A stretch of DNA of 64,000 nucleotides, taken from JAPLDB01 sp038230515. Lineage in GTDB: Bacteria; Bacteroidota; Bacteroidia; AKYH767-A; 2013-40CM-41-45. Under the pieces are notes generated by a model. The model did not search any database and was not told where the DNA came from. It was given only the letters and a program-made list of their open reading frames with translations. Of this stretch, positions 33,634-43,337 are shown one piece after another. The stretch lies in contig JBBRND010000001.1 in assembly GCA_038230515.1 (NCBI GenBank), positions 1-64,000 on the forward strand, given 5' to 3'. The position numbers and the translations under genes are program-made. Each line of letters starts with the position of its first letter. Position 1 is the stretch's first letter.

Positions 33634-36600
33634 TTAATTCACCACTACTTCCTTCACCACTCTCATATTTTCATTTTCCAGAACGAGAATGTAAATTCCT
33701 TTTGAAAGATTTTTCATGTCCACGGAATAAGGACGGTTTCCTGAAATTGCTTCAGACAAAATAATCCGTCCGGTAACATCGGTCATCCTCAACTGCATTT
33801 TTTCAGAAGTCATTGCTCCAGGAAATTCAATATGCAGAAGATCGTGAACAGGATTCGGGTAAATATCTATGGCAGATGAGCTGTTGATTGATGCAATGCC
33901 GACATATACGGTAACCATAACAGTATCGGTAGCGGTGCAGCCATTCGCATCCGTAACAATTACCGAATAGGTGTTCGTGGAATTAACAACAATGATTTGC
34001 GTGGTTGCCCCGGTTGACCATAGATAACTTGTAAAGCCGGCACCTGCATCTAATGTTGCCGAGTCAGGAGAAGAAAGTATAATATCAACACCCAAATTTA
34101 CTACTGGCGGAGTATAAATAAATGCAGTGTCGTTTGACCGAGTACTTGGGCAAAGCGTTCCTGCTTCAGCATAAACAACTGTAGTAATGCTGATGCCCAA
34201 AAGCGTGAGCGAATTTCCTGTGCCGAGAAGATTGCCTGCTGTAGGTGCATCGTACCACGAGATCGGATCGGGCGAAGTGGCCGTAAGAGTTACATCGCCT
34301 GTTCCGCAATTAAAAGAAGAAGTAACCTGCGGAGGCAGCGATATATCATTGATGGTAGCAGTAGCAGCCACGCGAACACTTGCACAACCGTTATTTGCTT
34401 CGGCATAATAAGTCGTAGTTACCGAAATAGAAGGCGTGGTGAAATTGTAAGTAGTGCCAAGGAAAGTGCCACCTACCGGAAGAGTGTACCACGAAACAGG
34501 ATCGGCAGCAGTGGCAGTTAACAGCAGAGTGCCTGGTCCGCATCGGTTATTGTCAGTTGTAGTTGGCGCAGTGGCAGAAGTGATAATTGCACTCACAGGT
34601 ATCCGCGCACTCGGACAGGTAGTTCCCGCTTCTACATAAAAAATAGTAGTGCTGTTTAAGAATAGAGTTGTATAAGAAGACCCAGTTTGCAATAATGTTC
34701 CTCCCACAGGTAAATTATACCAATGAATAACAGCAGTGTCAGTAGCGGTGAGTGTAACAACGCCCGGTCCGCAATTGGTAACATCGTTTGCAACCGGTGC
34801 AGCAGTAATTTGATTGATAACAGCATCAACAGGAATAAAATTACTCGGACACTGGGTTCCTGCAAGTGCATAATAAGTTGTTGTAGTAGAAATAGTCGGA
34901 GTCGTAAAACTATTTCCGCTGCCGAGTAGAGTTCCATTCGGAGCATTATACCATGTAATGGCAGCATTGCTGGTTGCAGATATAGTAACCGGTCCGGCAC
35001 CGCAGCTATATCCTGAAGTAACAACTGGATCATTAGCAACAGGAGTAATGGTTACAACAATGGAATCAGAAATTACCGCACAACTTTGATAAGTAACTGC
35101 AACGGTGTAAGAGCCACTGTCTGTTGCAGTGTAGCTTAATCCGGTTTCTCCTGCAATATCCACATGATTGTGTTGCCACTGATAAGTATAGCCGGCAACA
35201 AATCCTGCGTTAAGAACCACATTGCCTCCGGTGCAAATATTTGCAGAACCTGCTGATGATATGGTAGCCGTAGGTGAAGAATATGCTCTGCCGGGAGAAC
35301 CATGAAGGCATCCCGCAAACCAGTTGTTGCCATCGTTTAAGTCACCAAGCGAATCAAGAAGCTCGCATGTGTAGCCAAGTCCGTCAGCGGTAACAGGCCA
35401 TGGAATTTGATCTGAATAGAGTGAAGAAATATAAAGTGAATCACGGTAATCAAACAACCGGAGTTGCTCTCCGCTGTTGCTGAAACCAAATCCAAGCGAA
35501 CCTATCACATTTGTAACAGAAGGATAAGCCGCGGAAAATTTTGTGAGGTCTTCTGCAAGCACCAGATACCCGCCTGCAGCTATCACAGTATTGGTTGGAA
35601 AAACAAATGAATGATTATCCATCTCATCTTTAAAATTCCATCCAGAAATATCTACATCTGCGGTTCCGTAGTTATGCAGTTCAACCCAATCACCTCCATC
35701 AACTATAGTATCACTGTGGTAATTTATTTCACTGAAAGTAATAAGTGGGGCTGTAGGTGACCCGCTGAAGTAAGCTGTAATCTGATCGGTAGAAGTAAAA
35801 TTGTAAGTAGTGCTTTGATTGAAATCGTTTGTAGTGATTACAGCATTTGAATGCCAGTGATCAAACGTGTATCCCGGATTTGGAATTGCAGTAATGGTAA
35901 CCGGATTTCCGTTGAAATATACCCCGCTCCACGGCAGAGTAGTTGGTGTAATGGTGCTTATCTGAATTCTTCCGGCACCGACTGGAGATGCGTTTAATGT
36001 TAGAATTACCTGCGAAGTCATGGAAAACTCAGACTGAATATAATTTCTTGCATTTCCCGGACGGCAATTAGCAAAGGAAATTGCATCCGCGATACTTGCG
36101 CGCCATGCTGCATCGCTCGATCCCCATTTTGCAAATTGAAATGCATCCATGTCGGGAGCTAAACTGTCGCGGAAAGATGCAATGAGACTATTTACAGCAG
36201 CAGGGAGATAAATCGTGTTTATCAAATCGGCATAACGATTAATAAAATAGTTTTTATAAACGGGATTGTTCAACATTGCATTAAGCAAATCCGTTTGATG
36301 ATTGGCCACAATGGGATGAAGCACCGTATCAAGAGTATTGAAATAACAAAAGCCATACAGCCCGAATCCTGCATCAAGGTCATTCATGATATACCTGAAT
36401 TTTCCGCCCGGCTGTCTCGGTCTCCAGAATCTTATATTATTAGTCCACTGACCGATATAGTCTTCGTTGCAGGTATATGTTTCTGCAACAAAATTATCTG
36501 TGAAATTTTTCATGTCCCACATTTGACTCATCGAATCCAGAAAAGCGGGAGTAGTTTGATTGGCACTCATTGCATAATCATACATTGAATAAAAGGCAGA

Positions 36601-38529
36601 ATCGGTTCCGTGCAAAACGGATAGCGGACCTTTCTCCTGCAAAAAATCAAGTTGGCTTGAGGAATAACCATAATTCGCTTCCACCAAATGAGCGTCAGTA
36701 TTTTCTCTTATCTCGTACACTCCCCAAAACGTACCGTTGAGGTAAACTACGCAAGGTTCGTATGCATTGTAATCAAGATTTGTTTTCTTTAACAATCGCT
36801 GCATAAACCCATCTCTCATGTGAGCCCATTGCCAGTCAGAACCCGTATTGCGTAAAATATAATCGCTCCAGGTAGTGAGGTATGATTTATCAGGAATCAA
36901 AGGAAAGTTAAGTGAGGAAGTGCCTAAAGATTTGCTAAGCTTCATCTCAAAACTTTTTTGAGCAAACGTACGCGAATCGCCCCCGGAAATCCCGAACAAA
37001 CCATCATATTTGAAAACGCGGTTTTTTTGCTTATCGAAATATTCAACGCTCACCGGCTTTTCCCATTTCTCCCAATAGTTTGCACCAACGTAAGGGAAAG
37101 TAGAACTTGCATTTGGTCCTAATACATAAATGCCCGTGTTATAATCCCACAGGTTAAGCGAATCCGTAGTAAGGGAAAATACAGGAAGGTGAATGTTCTG
37201 ACTAATAATATAAGTATTGCTCACAATTTGGCTGTGTATAAAGGCAGGAGCGAACACCGCGGCTCTCACTGTTTGTGACGTGTCTATCTGTATTGGTCCG
37301 GAATAAAGAGTGGATGTTAAAGTGGGAGTATTTCCATTGGTTGTATATCTTATTTCTCCTCCGGGAAATGAAGTAGTCAAAGTAAGCTGTTGAGCACCCG
37401 GATAAAATCCGGCAGCCAATGAAAAGATTGGGATAGTGGCATAGCCGCCAGTACAGTTTGTGGAATTATTGGAAGCATTAGGAGTGGGAATTCCGAAATA
37501 ACACCAGTTAACAGATCCATCAGGAATGCGGCCAACGGAATTATCGGTAGTGACATTGGCGTATGTATGTTGGTCAATGATTGTTCCTGAAGAATTGGTT
37601 AGGTAAACGGTTTGTCCCGTTTTCTTCAAATTGAAATTGGCATGATAATAATCCTGCGGAGGCGCATGAAACCATGAAGGAACTGCAGGGTAAGTGTAAC
37701 TGCTGCTTTTCACAGCAAAAGATAAAAAAGGAGAACATTCCATATTTCCATTTGCTCCTGCAGCGGTGTGTACTTCTACTGCAAGCACATTGTCTCCTAC
37801 ACGAAGAATTCTATTAAGGTCATCATGATCTATGTGAACTGAATCATAAGGCAACCCTTGATAGTTAAGCGCCTGGTGAGGTTGATTTGCATACACGTTA
37901 TATGCCGGACGAGCAGGAAGCATATTATACCGTGCGATTTCTACTCCGTTCAGATAAGCAATATACCCATCTTCGTAATCCATATTGAATACGCCTTCCA
38001 AAAGGTTGCTGGTATCTGCAACGGCAAAGTGTGCACGTGCCATCACTGAATTGCAAAGAGGCAGATTGATATTATCATCACCAATGCCCCTACCAAAGGA
38101 TCCATTTGCCTGAGACCAAACCAAATCGTTGAAAGAATTATTTCTCCAATTGGTATCGGGTTGTGAAGTGCCGATAAAATACCTGAATGAATCGTTGTGC
38201 TTTATGGCTGTTTCCCAGTGATTAGCAAGATAGGTTTTATCGCTGCCAGATGCAAAAATTACAATGCGCGAATTGGGATTGAGTGTGTATTGAGGAAGCG
38301 TAAATTTATACAGATTACCGGTGCTATCAGATAATCCATAATTTAAAAGATTTACAGAACTACCTCCGCTGTTATATAATTCTACCCAATCACTGTAATT
38401 TCCTGTTTCATCCATAAGAACAGAATTATTGGATGGACAAATTTCGTTGAGCAGAATTTGAGCACGAAGAGAGAGTGCGGAAAAGAAAAGCAATGCAGCG
38501 AATAAAAACCTGAAGAGATTTAATTTCAT
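33634..38529 (-). CDS. T9SS-secreted CotH-kinase and lamin-tail-domain protein
   Basis: 1631 residues. Signal peptide MKLNLFRFLFAALLFFSALSLRA; first lamin-tail domain (ILLNEICPSNNS ... SDWVELYNSGGSSVNLLNYGLSD); a beta-sandwich region; a chitobiase C-terminal-like segment (GGEIRYTTNGNTPTLTSTLY); a CotH kinase-like domain (about 470-830; KSFEMKLSK, NGTFWGVYEIRENTDAHLV, YIMNDLDAGFG); a second lamin-tail domain (ITFSEINYHSD...GDWVELHNYG); several Ig-like repeats with SWY..P.GG.LLGTG cores; and a type A T9SS sorting domain (YPNPVHD ... SKGIYILVL). CotH of Bacillus phosphorylates spore-coat proteins, and related kinases are found in surface proteins; the motif residues suggest this one may be active. 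Ligands unknown. Confidence 0.92.
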   Translation of the reverse strand: MKLNLFRFLFAALLFFSALSLRAQILLNEICPSNNSVLMDETGNYSDWVELYNSGGSSVNLLNYGLSDSTGNLYKFTLPQYTLNPNSRIVIFASGSDKTYLANHWETAIKHNDSFRYFIGTSQPDTNWRNNSFNDLVWSQANGSFGRGIGDDNINLPLCNSVMARAHFAVADTSNLLEGVFNMDYEDGYIAYLNGVEIARYNMLPARPAYNVYANQPHQALNYQGLPYDSVHIDHDDLNRILRVGDNVLAVEVHTAAGANGNMECSPFLSFAVKSSSYTYPAVPSWFHAPPQDYYHANFNLKKTGQTVYLTNSSGTIIDQHTYANVTTDNSVGRIPDGSVNWCYFGIPTPNASNNSTNCTGGYATIPIFSLAAGFYPGAQQLTLTTSFPGGEIRYTTNGNTPTLTSTLYSGPIQIDTSQTVRAAVFAPAFIHSQIVSNTYIISQNIHLPVFSLTTDSLNLWDYNTGIYVLGPNASSTFPYVGANYWEKWEKPVSVEYFDKQKNRVFKYDGLFGISGGDSRTFAQKSFEMKLSKSLGTSSLNFPLIPDKSYLTTWSDYILRNTGSDWQWAHMRDGFMQRLLKKTNLDYNAYEPCVVYLNGTFWGVYEIRENTDAHLVEANYGYSSSQLDFLQEKGPLSVLHGTDSAFYSMYDYAMSANQTTPAFLDSMSQMWDMKNFTDNFVAETYTCNEDYIGQWTNNIRFWRPRQPGGKFRYIMNDLDAGFGLYGFCYFNTLDTVLHPIVANHQTDLLNAMLNNPVYKNYFINRYADLINTIYLPAAVNSLIASFRDSLAPDMDAFQFAKWGSSDAAWRASIADAISFANCRPGNARNYIQSEFSMTSQVILTLNASPVGAGRIQISTITPTTLPWSGVYFNGNPVTITAIPNPGYTFDHWHSNAVITTNDFNQSTTYNFTSTDQITAYFSGSPTAPLITFSEINYHSDTIVDGGDWVELHNYGTADVDISGWNFKDEMDNHSFVFPTNTVIAAGGYLVLAEDLTKFSAAYPSVTNVIGSLGFGFSNSGEQLRLFDYRDSLYISSLYSDQIPWPVTADGLGYTCELLDSLGDLNDGNNWFAGCLHGSPGRAYSSPTATISSAGSANICTGGNVVLNAGFVAGYTYQWQHNHVDIAGETGLSYTATDSGSYTVAVTYQSCAVISDSIVVTITPVANDPVVTSGYSCGAGPVTISATSNAAITWYNAPNGTLLGSGNSFTTPTISTTTTYYALAGTQCPSNFIPVDAVINQITAAPVANDVTNCGPGVVTLTATDTAVIHWYNLPVGGTLLQTGSSYTTLFLNSTTIFYVEAGTTCPSARIPVSAIITSATAPTTTDNNRCGPGTLLLTATAADPVSWYTLPVGGTFLGTTYNFTTPSISVTTTYYAEANNGCASVRVAATATINDISLPPQVTSSFNCGTGDVTLTATSPDPISWYDAPTAGNLLGTGNSLTLLGISITTVVYAEAGTLCPSTRSNDTAFIYTPPVVNLGVDIILSSPDSATLDAGAGFTSYLWSTGATTQIIVVNSTNTYSVIVTDANGCTATDTVMVTVYVGIASINSSSAIDIYPNPVHDLLHIEFPGAMTSEKMQLRMTDVTGRIILSEAISGNRPYSVDMKNLSKGIYILVLENENMRVVKEVVVN

Positions 38530-38721
38530 ACTTATAAGTTGTAAGTTTTAAAGTAAATTTTTGATAAGTTTCGGGAGGTGAAGATACATTTTGAATTCAA
38601 ATAAAAAATTATCATTTGACGAATAATCATTTTTAATCCGTGAACGAACGAAATAGCTAAGTAAAAGAACTATTTGTTCTTGTGTTTGATTTTTATTCTG
38701 ATCTTTGAAAAAACAATTTCT

Positions 38722-39453
38722 ATGAAAAATACGATGAATAACCGAAGAGAGTTTTTGAAAAAGGCATCTTTAGCAGGATTGGCAGGGCTTGTGCTGCCTT
38801 CAATTGTAAATGCCTTTGCCAACGAAGAAACAATAACTTTATCAGAAAGTTTTGTTGACGAACTTTTCAGCTTGCCAACGCTCGGCTACGCTTACGATGC
38901 GCTGGAGCCACACATTGATACAATGACAATGCAGATACATCATACGCGACATCATCAGGCATACATTACTAATCTTAACAAAGCGATGAAAGAAAATAAT
39001 ATTGATGCTTCGCTTGAGGACTTGATGAAAAACATTTCGAAGTATCCAATGGTGGTACGCAACAATGGAGGCGGACACTGGAATCATTCCTTCTTCTGGA
39101 AACTGATGAAGCCGAATGGTGGTGGTGTACCTTCAGGAAAAATTGCAGATGCAATAAACGGTTCGTTTGAAAGTTTTGACAAGTTCAAAAATATTTTCAA
39201 CGATGCGGCAATGAAACGCTTCGGCAGCGGCTGGGCATGGCTTGTAAAAACGTCAGATGGAAAACTCACAGTCGGCTCTACACCAAATCAGGATAATCCG
39301 TTGATGGATATTTCTGAATTAAAAGGTACTCCACTTTTAGGAATTGACGTGTGGGAACACGCTTACTATTTGCATTACCAGAACAAGCGCGCTGACTACA
39401 TCAATGCCTTTTGGAACGTGATTAACTGGAATGATGTTGCTTCACGAATGTAA
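38722..39453 (+). CDS. Exported Fe/Mn superoxide dismutase
   Basis: 243 residues. The N terminus has a Tat-type signal (NRREFLKKASLAGLAGLVLPSIVNAFA), unusual because most bacterial Fe/Mn-SODs are cytoplasmic. The enzyme shows all metal ligands: His in MQIHHTRHHQAY, His in GGGHWNHSFFW, and Asp/His in GIDVWEHAYYLHY, with FGSGWAWLV and TPNQDNPLM between. The Gln in NQDNP and the GGG-H-NH spacing fit Mn- or cambialistic types. ATG at 38722 is preferred; 38734 is possible and would keep the RR motif near the start. Single gene. Confidence 0.93.
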   Translation: MKNTMNNRREFLKKASLAGLAGLVLPSIVNAFANEETITLSESFVDELFSLPTLGYAYDALEPHIDTMTMQIHHTRHHQAYITNLNKAMKENNIDASLEDLMKNISKYPMVVRNNGGGHWNHSFFWKLMKPNGGGVPSGKIADAINGSFESFDKFKNIFNDAAMKRFGSGWAWLVKTSDGKLTVGSTPNQDNPLMDISELKGTPLLGIDVWEHAYYLHYQNKRADYINAFWNVINWNDVASRM

Positions 39454-39474
39454 AAACAGGATAGAAACAAAAAC

Positions 39475-39482
39475 TACTTTTG
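39475..39482 (+). promoter_or_regulatory. -7 promoter element of the small T9SS cargo gene
   Basis: TACTTTTG, an exact TAnnTTTG, 13 bases before the ATG at 39496; nearly leaderless message. Confidence 0.5.
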
Positions 39483-39495
39483 CAAAAAATATTTC

Positions 39496-40320
39496 ATGAA
39501 AAAACTACTGCCTGCATTTATTCTTATTGCTTTTTCACAAACAGTATCAGCGCAATTTCTCGCTCTTCCAAACTCGGGTTTTGAAAACTGGACCTCAACA
39601 GAACCTGACAATTGGTACACTAACAATTCTACACTAACCTATCCGGTTACGAAATCAACAGATAAACATTCGGGCGCTTTTGCTGTAAAGGGAGAAGTAA
39701 CCAATTACAATACATGGACAGCGCCCACCTTCGGAACGCCCGGCAACGCGCTCTTTGTAGTGAATCAGACATACACCACAATAAATTTTTTCTACAAGTT
39801 TAACAAACTGAATAACGATGCAATTACCATAACGGGAGGATTGCTGGACAGCACCGGCACGCCCGTTGCCTATTTATATAAAAACATTGCCGATGGCGAG
39901 TCTTCATACACGTCCATTTCAATTCCTTTTGTGTATATAGGTGCATCTCCTCCGGCAAAATTGTCTCTTACAATAGGAATTCAAGACACTATTTTAAGCA
40001 CTGCCACTCCCGGTTCTTATTTCCTTTTCGATGATTTTTCTCTTGGCGGTTTCGTGGGCATTGATGAACTGAATTCAAGTGACAATATTTTTGTCTTCAA
40101 CAATCCTGCAACTGATTTTATTTCATTTTCAGTTCCTGAAAAAAATCCTTCACTCACAGTTTCACTTGCTGATGTAACAGGAAAACAAATCATCACTCCG
40201 TTTCATTCCGAGAGCGCAATCAACAAAATTGAAACCGAAAATCTTTCCGGAGGAATTTATTTTCTCACCATCACCAATGAAAAAAGCGTGAGAGTAAAAA
40301 AAGTGATCGTTGCGCGTTAG
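39496..40320 (+). CDS. T9SS-secreted jelly-roll-like protein of unknown function
   Basis: 274 residues: signal peptide MKKLLPAFILIAFSQTVSA, a beta-sandwich domain of about 165 residues starting NSGFENWTSTEPDNWYTNNS, the pattern seen in carbohydrate-binding or PCMD-like jelly rolls of Bacteroidota, and a type A sorting domain (VFNNPATDFISF ... LSGGIYFLTI ... KKVIVAR). No enzyme motifs. It is convergent with the PfkB gene, whose stop codon lies four bases away. Confidence 0.87.
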   Translation: MKKLLPAFILIAFSQTVSAQFLALPNSGFENWTSTEPDNWYTNNSTLTYPVTKSTDKHSGAFAVKGEVTNYNTWTAPTFGTPGNALFVVNQTYTTINFFYKFNKLNNDAITITGGLLDSTGTPVAYLYKNIADGESSYTSISIPFVYIGASPPAKLSLTIGIQDTILSTATPGSYFLFDDFSLGGFVGIDELNSSDNIFVFNNPATDFISFSVPEKNPSLTVSLADVTGKQIITPFHSESAINKIETENLSGGIYFLTITNEKSVRVKKVIVAR

Positions 40321-40324
40321 GAAA

Positions 40325-41248
40325 TCATACGAGCGCAATATCGAACTGCACAAGGTCAATAAATTCCTGAACACGCTGATCAATTTCTTCCTGCGTCAAT
40401 GTTTCCAAGCGCTCCAATCCGAATTTCTCCACGCAGAAGGAGGCCATTGCGGAACCAAAAATAATTGCGCGCTTCATGTTGTCGAAAGAAATATCTTTCG
40501 TTTGTGCAATATGTCCGATGAAGCCCCCCGCAAACGTATCGCCAGCGCCTGTCGGATCAAACACATCCTCCAGTGGAAGTGCAGGAGCGAAAAATACCTG
40601 CTCTTTATTAAAGAGCAACGCACCGTGCTCACCTTTTTTAATTATGAGATATTTGGGTCCCATCTTTAAAATCTTCTGTGCTGCTTTCACGAGGGAATAT
40701 TCTCCTGTCAGTTGTCGCGCTTCAGAATCATTTACAGTCAAAACATCCACGAGCGTAATAATTTCCATGAGAGAATCCATTTGAGTTTCCATCCAGAAGT
40801 TCATCGTGTCCATCACTACCAACTTTGGGCGTTTATGCAAACGATCCAAAACTTTTTTCTGCAGCTGCGGCATCAGGTTACTCAACATTAAGAATTCACA
40901 ATCCTGATACGATTCCGGAATTTCTGGATTAAAGTCGAGCAATACATTCAGTTGTGTATCTAGCGTATCGCGCGTATTCATATCAGTATGATAGCGTCCG
41001 CTCCAGAAAAAAGTTTTCTGTCCGTTCTTTATCTGAAGTCCATCCGTATTGATTCCGTGTTTATGGAACTGTTCAATCTGAGTCTTAGGAAAATCATCTC
41101 CCACAACAGAAACCAATTTAATGTTTTTTGTAAAATAAGAAGCGGCAGTACCTGAGTAGGTAGCAGCACCGCCAATAATTTTATCTGTTTTTCCGAACGG
41201 GGTTTCGATGGCATCGAAAGCAACAGTACCTACAACTACTAAACTCAT
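40325..41248 (-). CDS. PfkB-family sugar/nucleoside kinase
   Basis: 307 residues of the ribokinase superfamily. The N-terminal GG motif is GGAATYSGTAASYF; the catalytic C-terminal signature is DPTGAGDTFAGGF with the Asp general base and anion hole. FLMLSNLMPQLQKKVL and KKGEHGALLF are family-typical. The substrate cannot be told; the closest general pattern is the adenosine kinase/PfkB group often annotated as sugar kinase. Single gene with its own -7 element. Confidence 0.93.
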   Translation of the reverse strand: MSLVVVGTVAFDAIETPFGKTDKIIGGAATYSGTAASYFTKNIKLVSVVGDDFPKTQIEQFHKHGINTDGLQIKNGQKTFFWSGRYHTDMNTRDTLDTQLNVLLDFNPEIPESYQDCEFLMLSNLMPQLQKKVLDRLHKRPKLVVMDTMNFWMETQMDSLMEIITLVDVLTVNDSEARQLTGEYSLVKAAQKILKMGPKYLIIKKGEHGALLFNKEQVFFAPALPLEDVFDPTGAGDTFAGGFIGHIAQTKDISFDNMKRAIIFGSAMASFCVEKFGLERLETLTQEEIDQRVQEFIDLVQFDIALV

Positions 41249-41297
41249 TATTGAAATTAGAAATTAAAAATGTGAACTTAAAAATGAAGAAGGCGGG

Positions 41298-41305
41298 CAA
41301 AGCTA
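41298..41305 (-). promoter_or_regulatory. -7 promoter element of the PfkB kinase gene
   Basis: Minus-strand TAGCTTTG, exact TAnnTTTG, 50 bases upstream of the ATG at 41248. Confidence 0.5.
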
Positions 41306-41358
41306 AAAAACGGTTTGAGTCGCAGATTGAGCTAACAAAAAATTTCGCAAACCGGCTC

Positions 41359-41388
41359 TTGCACGGTTGGTTTGATTGTTTACTTTTG
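41359..41388 (+). promoter_or_regulatory. Promoter of tRNA-Asn (TTG-N19-TACTTTTG)
   Basis: TTG at 41359-41361, 19 bases, TACTTTTG at 41381-41388: a complete consensus promoter about 110 bases before the tRNA. The leader contains an 8-base hairpin TTTCCACT-GTAT-AGTGGAAA at 41422-41441. Confidence 0.75.
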
Positions 41389-41497
41389 CCGTCCCTTAAA
41401 AATCACGATTAAGGTGCTTTATTTCCACTGTATAGTGGAAAGATTGAAGCGGGGAACGAATGGTCTTCTCAATGCTAAGAAACATAGAGAAGATTAT

Positions 41498-41571
41498 TCC
41501 TCCTTAGCTCAGTTGGTTAGAGCACATGACTGTTAATCATGGGGTCCCTGGTTCGAGTCCAGGAGGGGGAG
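41498..41571 (+). tRNA. tRNA-Asn (anticodon GTT)
   Basis: 74 bases folding as a full cloverleaf: acceptor TCCTCCT/AGGGGGA, D arm with AGCTCAGTTGGTTAGAGC, anticodon arm TGACT-GTT-AATCA, T arm CCTGG-TTCGAGT-CCAGG, and discriminator G. CCA is not encoded. A strong terminator follows. Confidence 0.97.
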
Positions 41572-41574
41572 CTA

Positions 41575-41610
41575 AGAGCGGTGGATAGTTTCCACCGCTC
41601 TTTCGTTTTT
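41575..41610 (+). terminator. Terminator of the tRNA-Asn unit
   Basis: AGAGCGGTGGA and TCCACCGCTCT form a perfect 11-base stem with a 5-base loop, followed by TTCGTTTTT. Confidence 0.88.
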
Positions 41611-41656
41611 ATGCTATTTTCAAAATGCTACTTTATCTCGCGGGGTTTTTGTTTTT

Positions 41657-42259
41657 TTGCACACCAAATTCATTTTGATTTCTACGACCGACATATCCCT
41701 CCTTTCCGACCAGGAACTTCTTTCTCTCCATAAAGAGAAGAATGACAAATCTGTTATCGGAATTTTGTTCAAGAGATATACTCATCTCGTACTTGGTGTG
41801 TGCATGAAGTACCTGAAAGACGAGTACGGGGCGAAGGATTGCGTGATGGAAATTTTTGAAAAGTTGTTAACTGATTTGAGTCGTCATGAAATCGCGAATT
41901 TCAAATCGTGGCTGCATACGGTGACGAAAAATCACTGCCTAATGAAGTTGCGGTCAAGCAAGAGTAAATTTACAGAACGGTTTGAAGATGAAAAAATAAA
42001 TCTCGAAGTTGTGGAAACGAATCTTCTTCTGCATCCAGAAGATAGCAATGAGAAAGAAATCATGCTGAAACTGATGGAAAAGGGGATTGACCAACTGAAT
42101 GACGAGCAGCGAACGTGCGTGAAGCAATTTTATCTTGAAGAAAAAAGTTATCAGGAAGTAAGGGATCTCACGGGTTTTTCCATGTTGAAAGTAAAAAGCT
42201 ATATCCAGAACGGAAAACGAAATTTGAAAATCTTCATGGAAAAAAATCATGGCAGGTAA
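41657..42259 (+). CDS. ECF-type RNA polymerase sigma factor
   Basis: About 195-200 residues. Region 2 is ILFKRYTHLVLGVCMKYLKD..AKDCVMEIFEKLL, and region 4 is QLNDEQRTCVKQFYLEEKSYQEVRDLTGFSMLKVKSYIQNGKRNLK with its HTH. No ATG is available near the domain: the start is a TTG, either 41657 or 41675. The anti-sigma-like gene overlaps its end by 11 bases, so the two are co-translated and functionally paired. Confidence 0.92.
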   Translation: MHTKFILISTTDISLLSDQELLSLHKEKNDKSVIGILFKRYTHLVLGVCMKYLKDEYGAKDCVMEIFEKLLTDLSRHEIANFKSWLHTVTKNHCLMKLRSSKSKFTERFEDEKINLEVVETNLLLHPEDSNEKEIMLKLMEKGIDQLNDEQRTCVKQFYLEEKSYQEVRDLTGFSMLKVKSYIQNGKRNLKIFMEKNHGR

Positions 42260-43274
42260 CATCGAAAACATATTGAAGTCGGGCGCTTGCATTTCTGAAG
42301 AGACAATGCTTCGTTATCTTGACGGAAAACTTTCTCCGCTTGAAAGTCATCTCGTTGAAAAACATCTGCTCGAATGTGAGTTGTGCAGTGATGCATTTGA
42401 AGGATTGCAGCTGATTCATCGTTCAAACCGGAAAGAAATTATTTCTGGTCTCAACAAAAAAATTGATGCGCTAAATCAATCTTCCAAAAGAGTAGAAGCG
42501 AAGATTATTCCTTTCAATAATTATTACCGAATTGCAGCAGTAATTGCGTTGTTCATTTTATTCGGTGGTAGTTATTGGTATCTGAAAAACATGCAGCAGG
42601 AAAAAATGATGGCACAAAATGATTCAGGAATATCAAAACCGGATTCCGCTTCTCCGCAATTGACTCCGCAGGTAAACACCGATCAGAAATCTTCTGAACC
42701 AACTCCTGCTCAACCGCAAAAATATTCTGAAGCAAAAAATAATATGTCTCAGAATACACAAACCATATTGACCGAATCCAAAGATGTGCCTCCTGCAAAT
42801 GAGATTGAAAATGCATTATCGCCAATCGAAGCCGCAAAGCAGAAAGCCCAAGAACAAACAGCAACAGGACTGATTACAAAAACAGAAACACCTTCTGATA
42901 AACAATCTCTGACAAAATCAAGTGCTCCTGCTGCTGTAACTGCATCTCAGGATGCGGAATCGAAAGCGAAGAAAGAAGATGGTATGAGTTTTAAAAAAAA
43001 CAGTTCAGCCGGATTATCCGGTGATCCTGCATCATTATTCAAATCAATAAAAAAAAAATATGATTCTAAAAAATATTCTGAAGCAGCAGATGATTTTGAA
43101 AAACTTCTGAAGGATTCTACAACAAAATTTTATGATGATGCAGAATGGTTGCTAGCCAATTGTTACATGCGGGTTCACAAAAATGCAAAAGCAAGAAAAC
43201 TGCTGATGGAAATTGCAAACTCAAACCGCCCTCACAAAAAAGAAGCGGAGGGATTGCTACAGGAACTTCAGTGA
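42249..43274 (+). CDS. Membrane anti-sigma-like protein with zinc-finger and TPR-like region
   Basis: 341 residues. Residues 20-60 form a zf-HC2-like motif, HLVEKHLLECELCSDAFEGL, with the H-x3-C-x2-C-type spacing of zinc anti-sigma factors. One transmembrane helix is at about 97-117 (IAAVIALFILFGGSYWYLK). A long low-complexity periplasmic segment rich in S, T, Q, K and P follows, and then a TPR-like end (YSEAADDFEKLLKDSTTKFYDDAEWLLANCYM). It overlaps the sigma gene. The zinc finger probably holds the sigma factor at the membrane; the TPR end may sense an envelope signal or recruit partners. Confidence 0.85.
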   Translation: MAGNIENILKSGACISEETMLRYLDGKLSPLESHLVEKHLLECELCSDAFEGLQLIHRSNRKEIISGLNKKIDALNQSSKRVEAKIIPFNNYYRIAAVIALFILFGGSYWYLKNMQQEKMMAQNDSGISKPDSASPQLTPQVNTDQKSSEPTPAQPQKYSEAKNNMSQNTQTILTESKDVPPANEIENALSPIEAAKQKAQEQTATGLITKTETPSDKQSLTKSSAPAAVTASQDAESKAKKEDGMSFKKNSSAGLSGDPASLFKSIKKKYDSKKYSEAADDFEKLLKDSTTKFYDDAEWLLANCYMRVHKNAKARKLLMEIANSNRPHKKEAEGLLQELQ

Positions 43275-43337
43275 GTTCGGAGTGATGGAATGAAGGAAGG
43301 TATCATTCTAATATTCCACAATTCTATTCCTCCCTTT

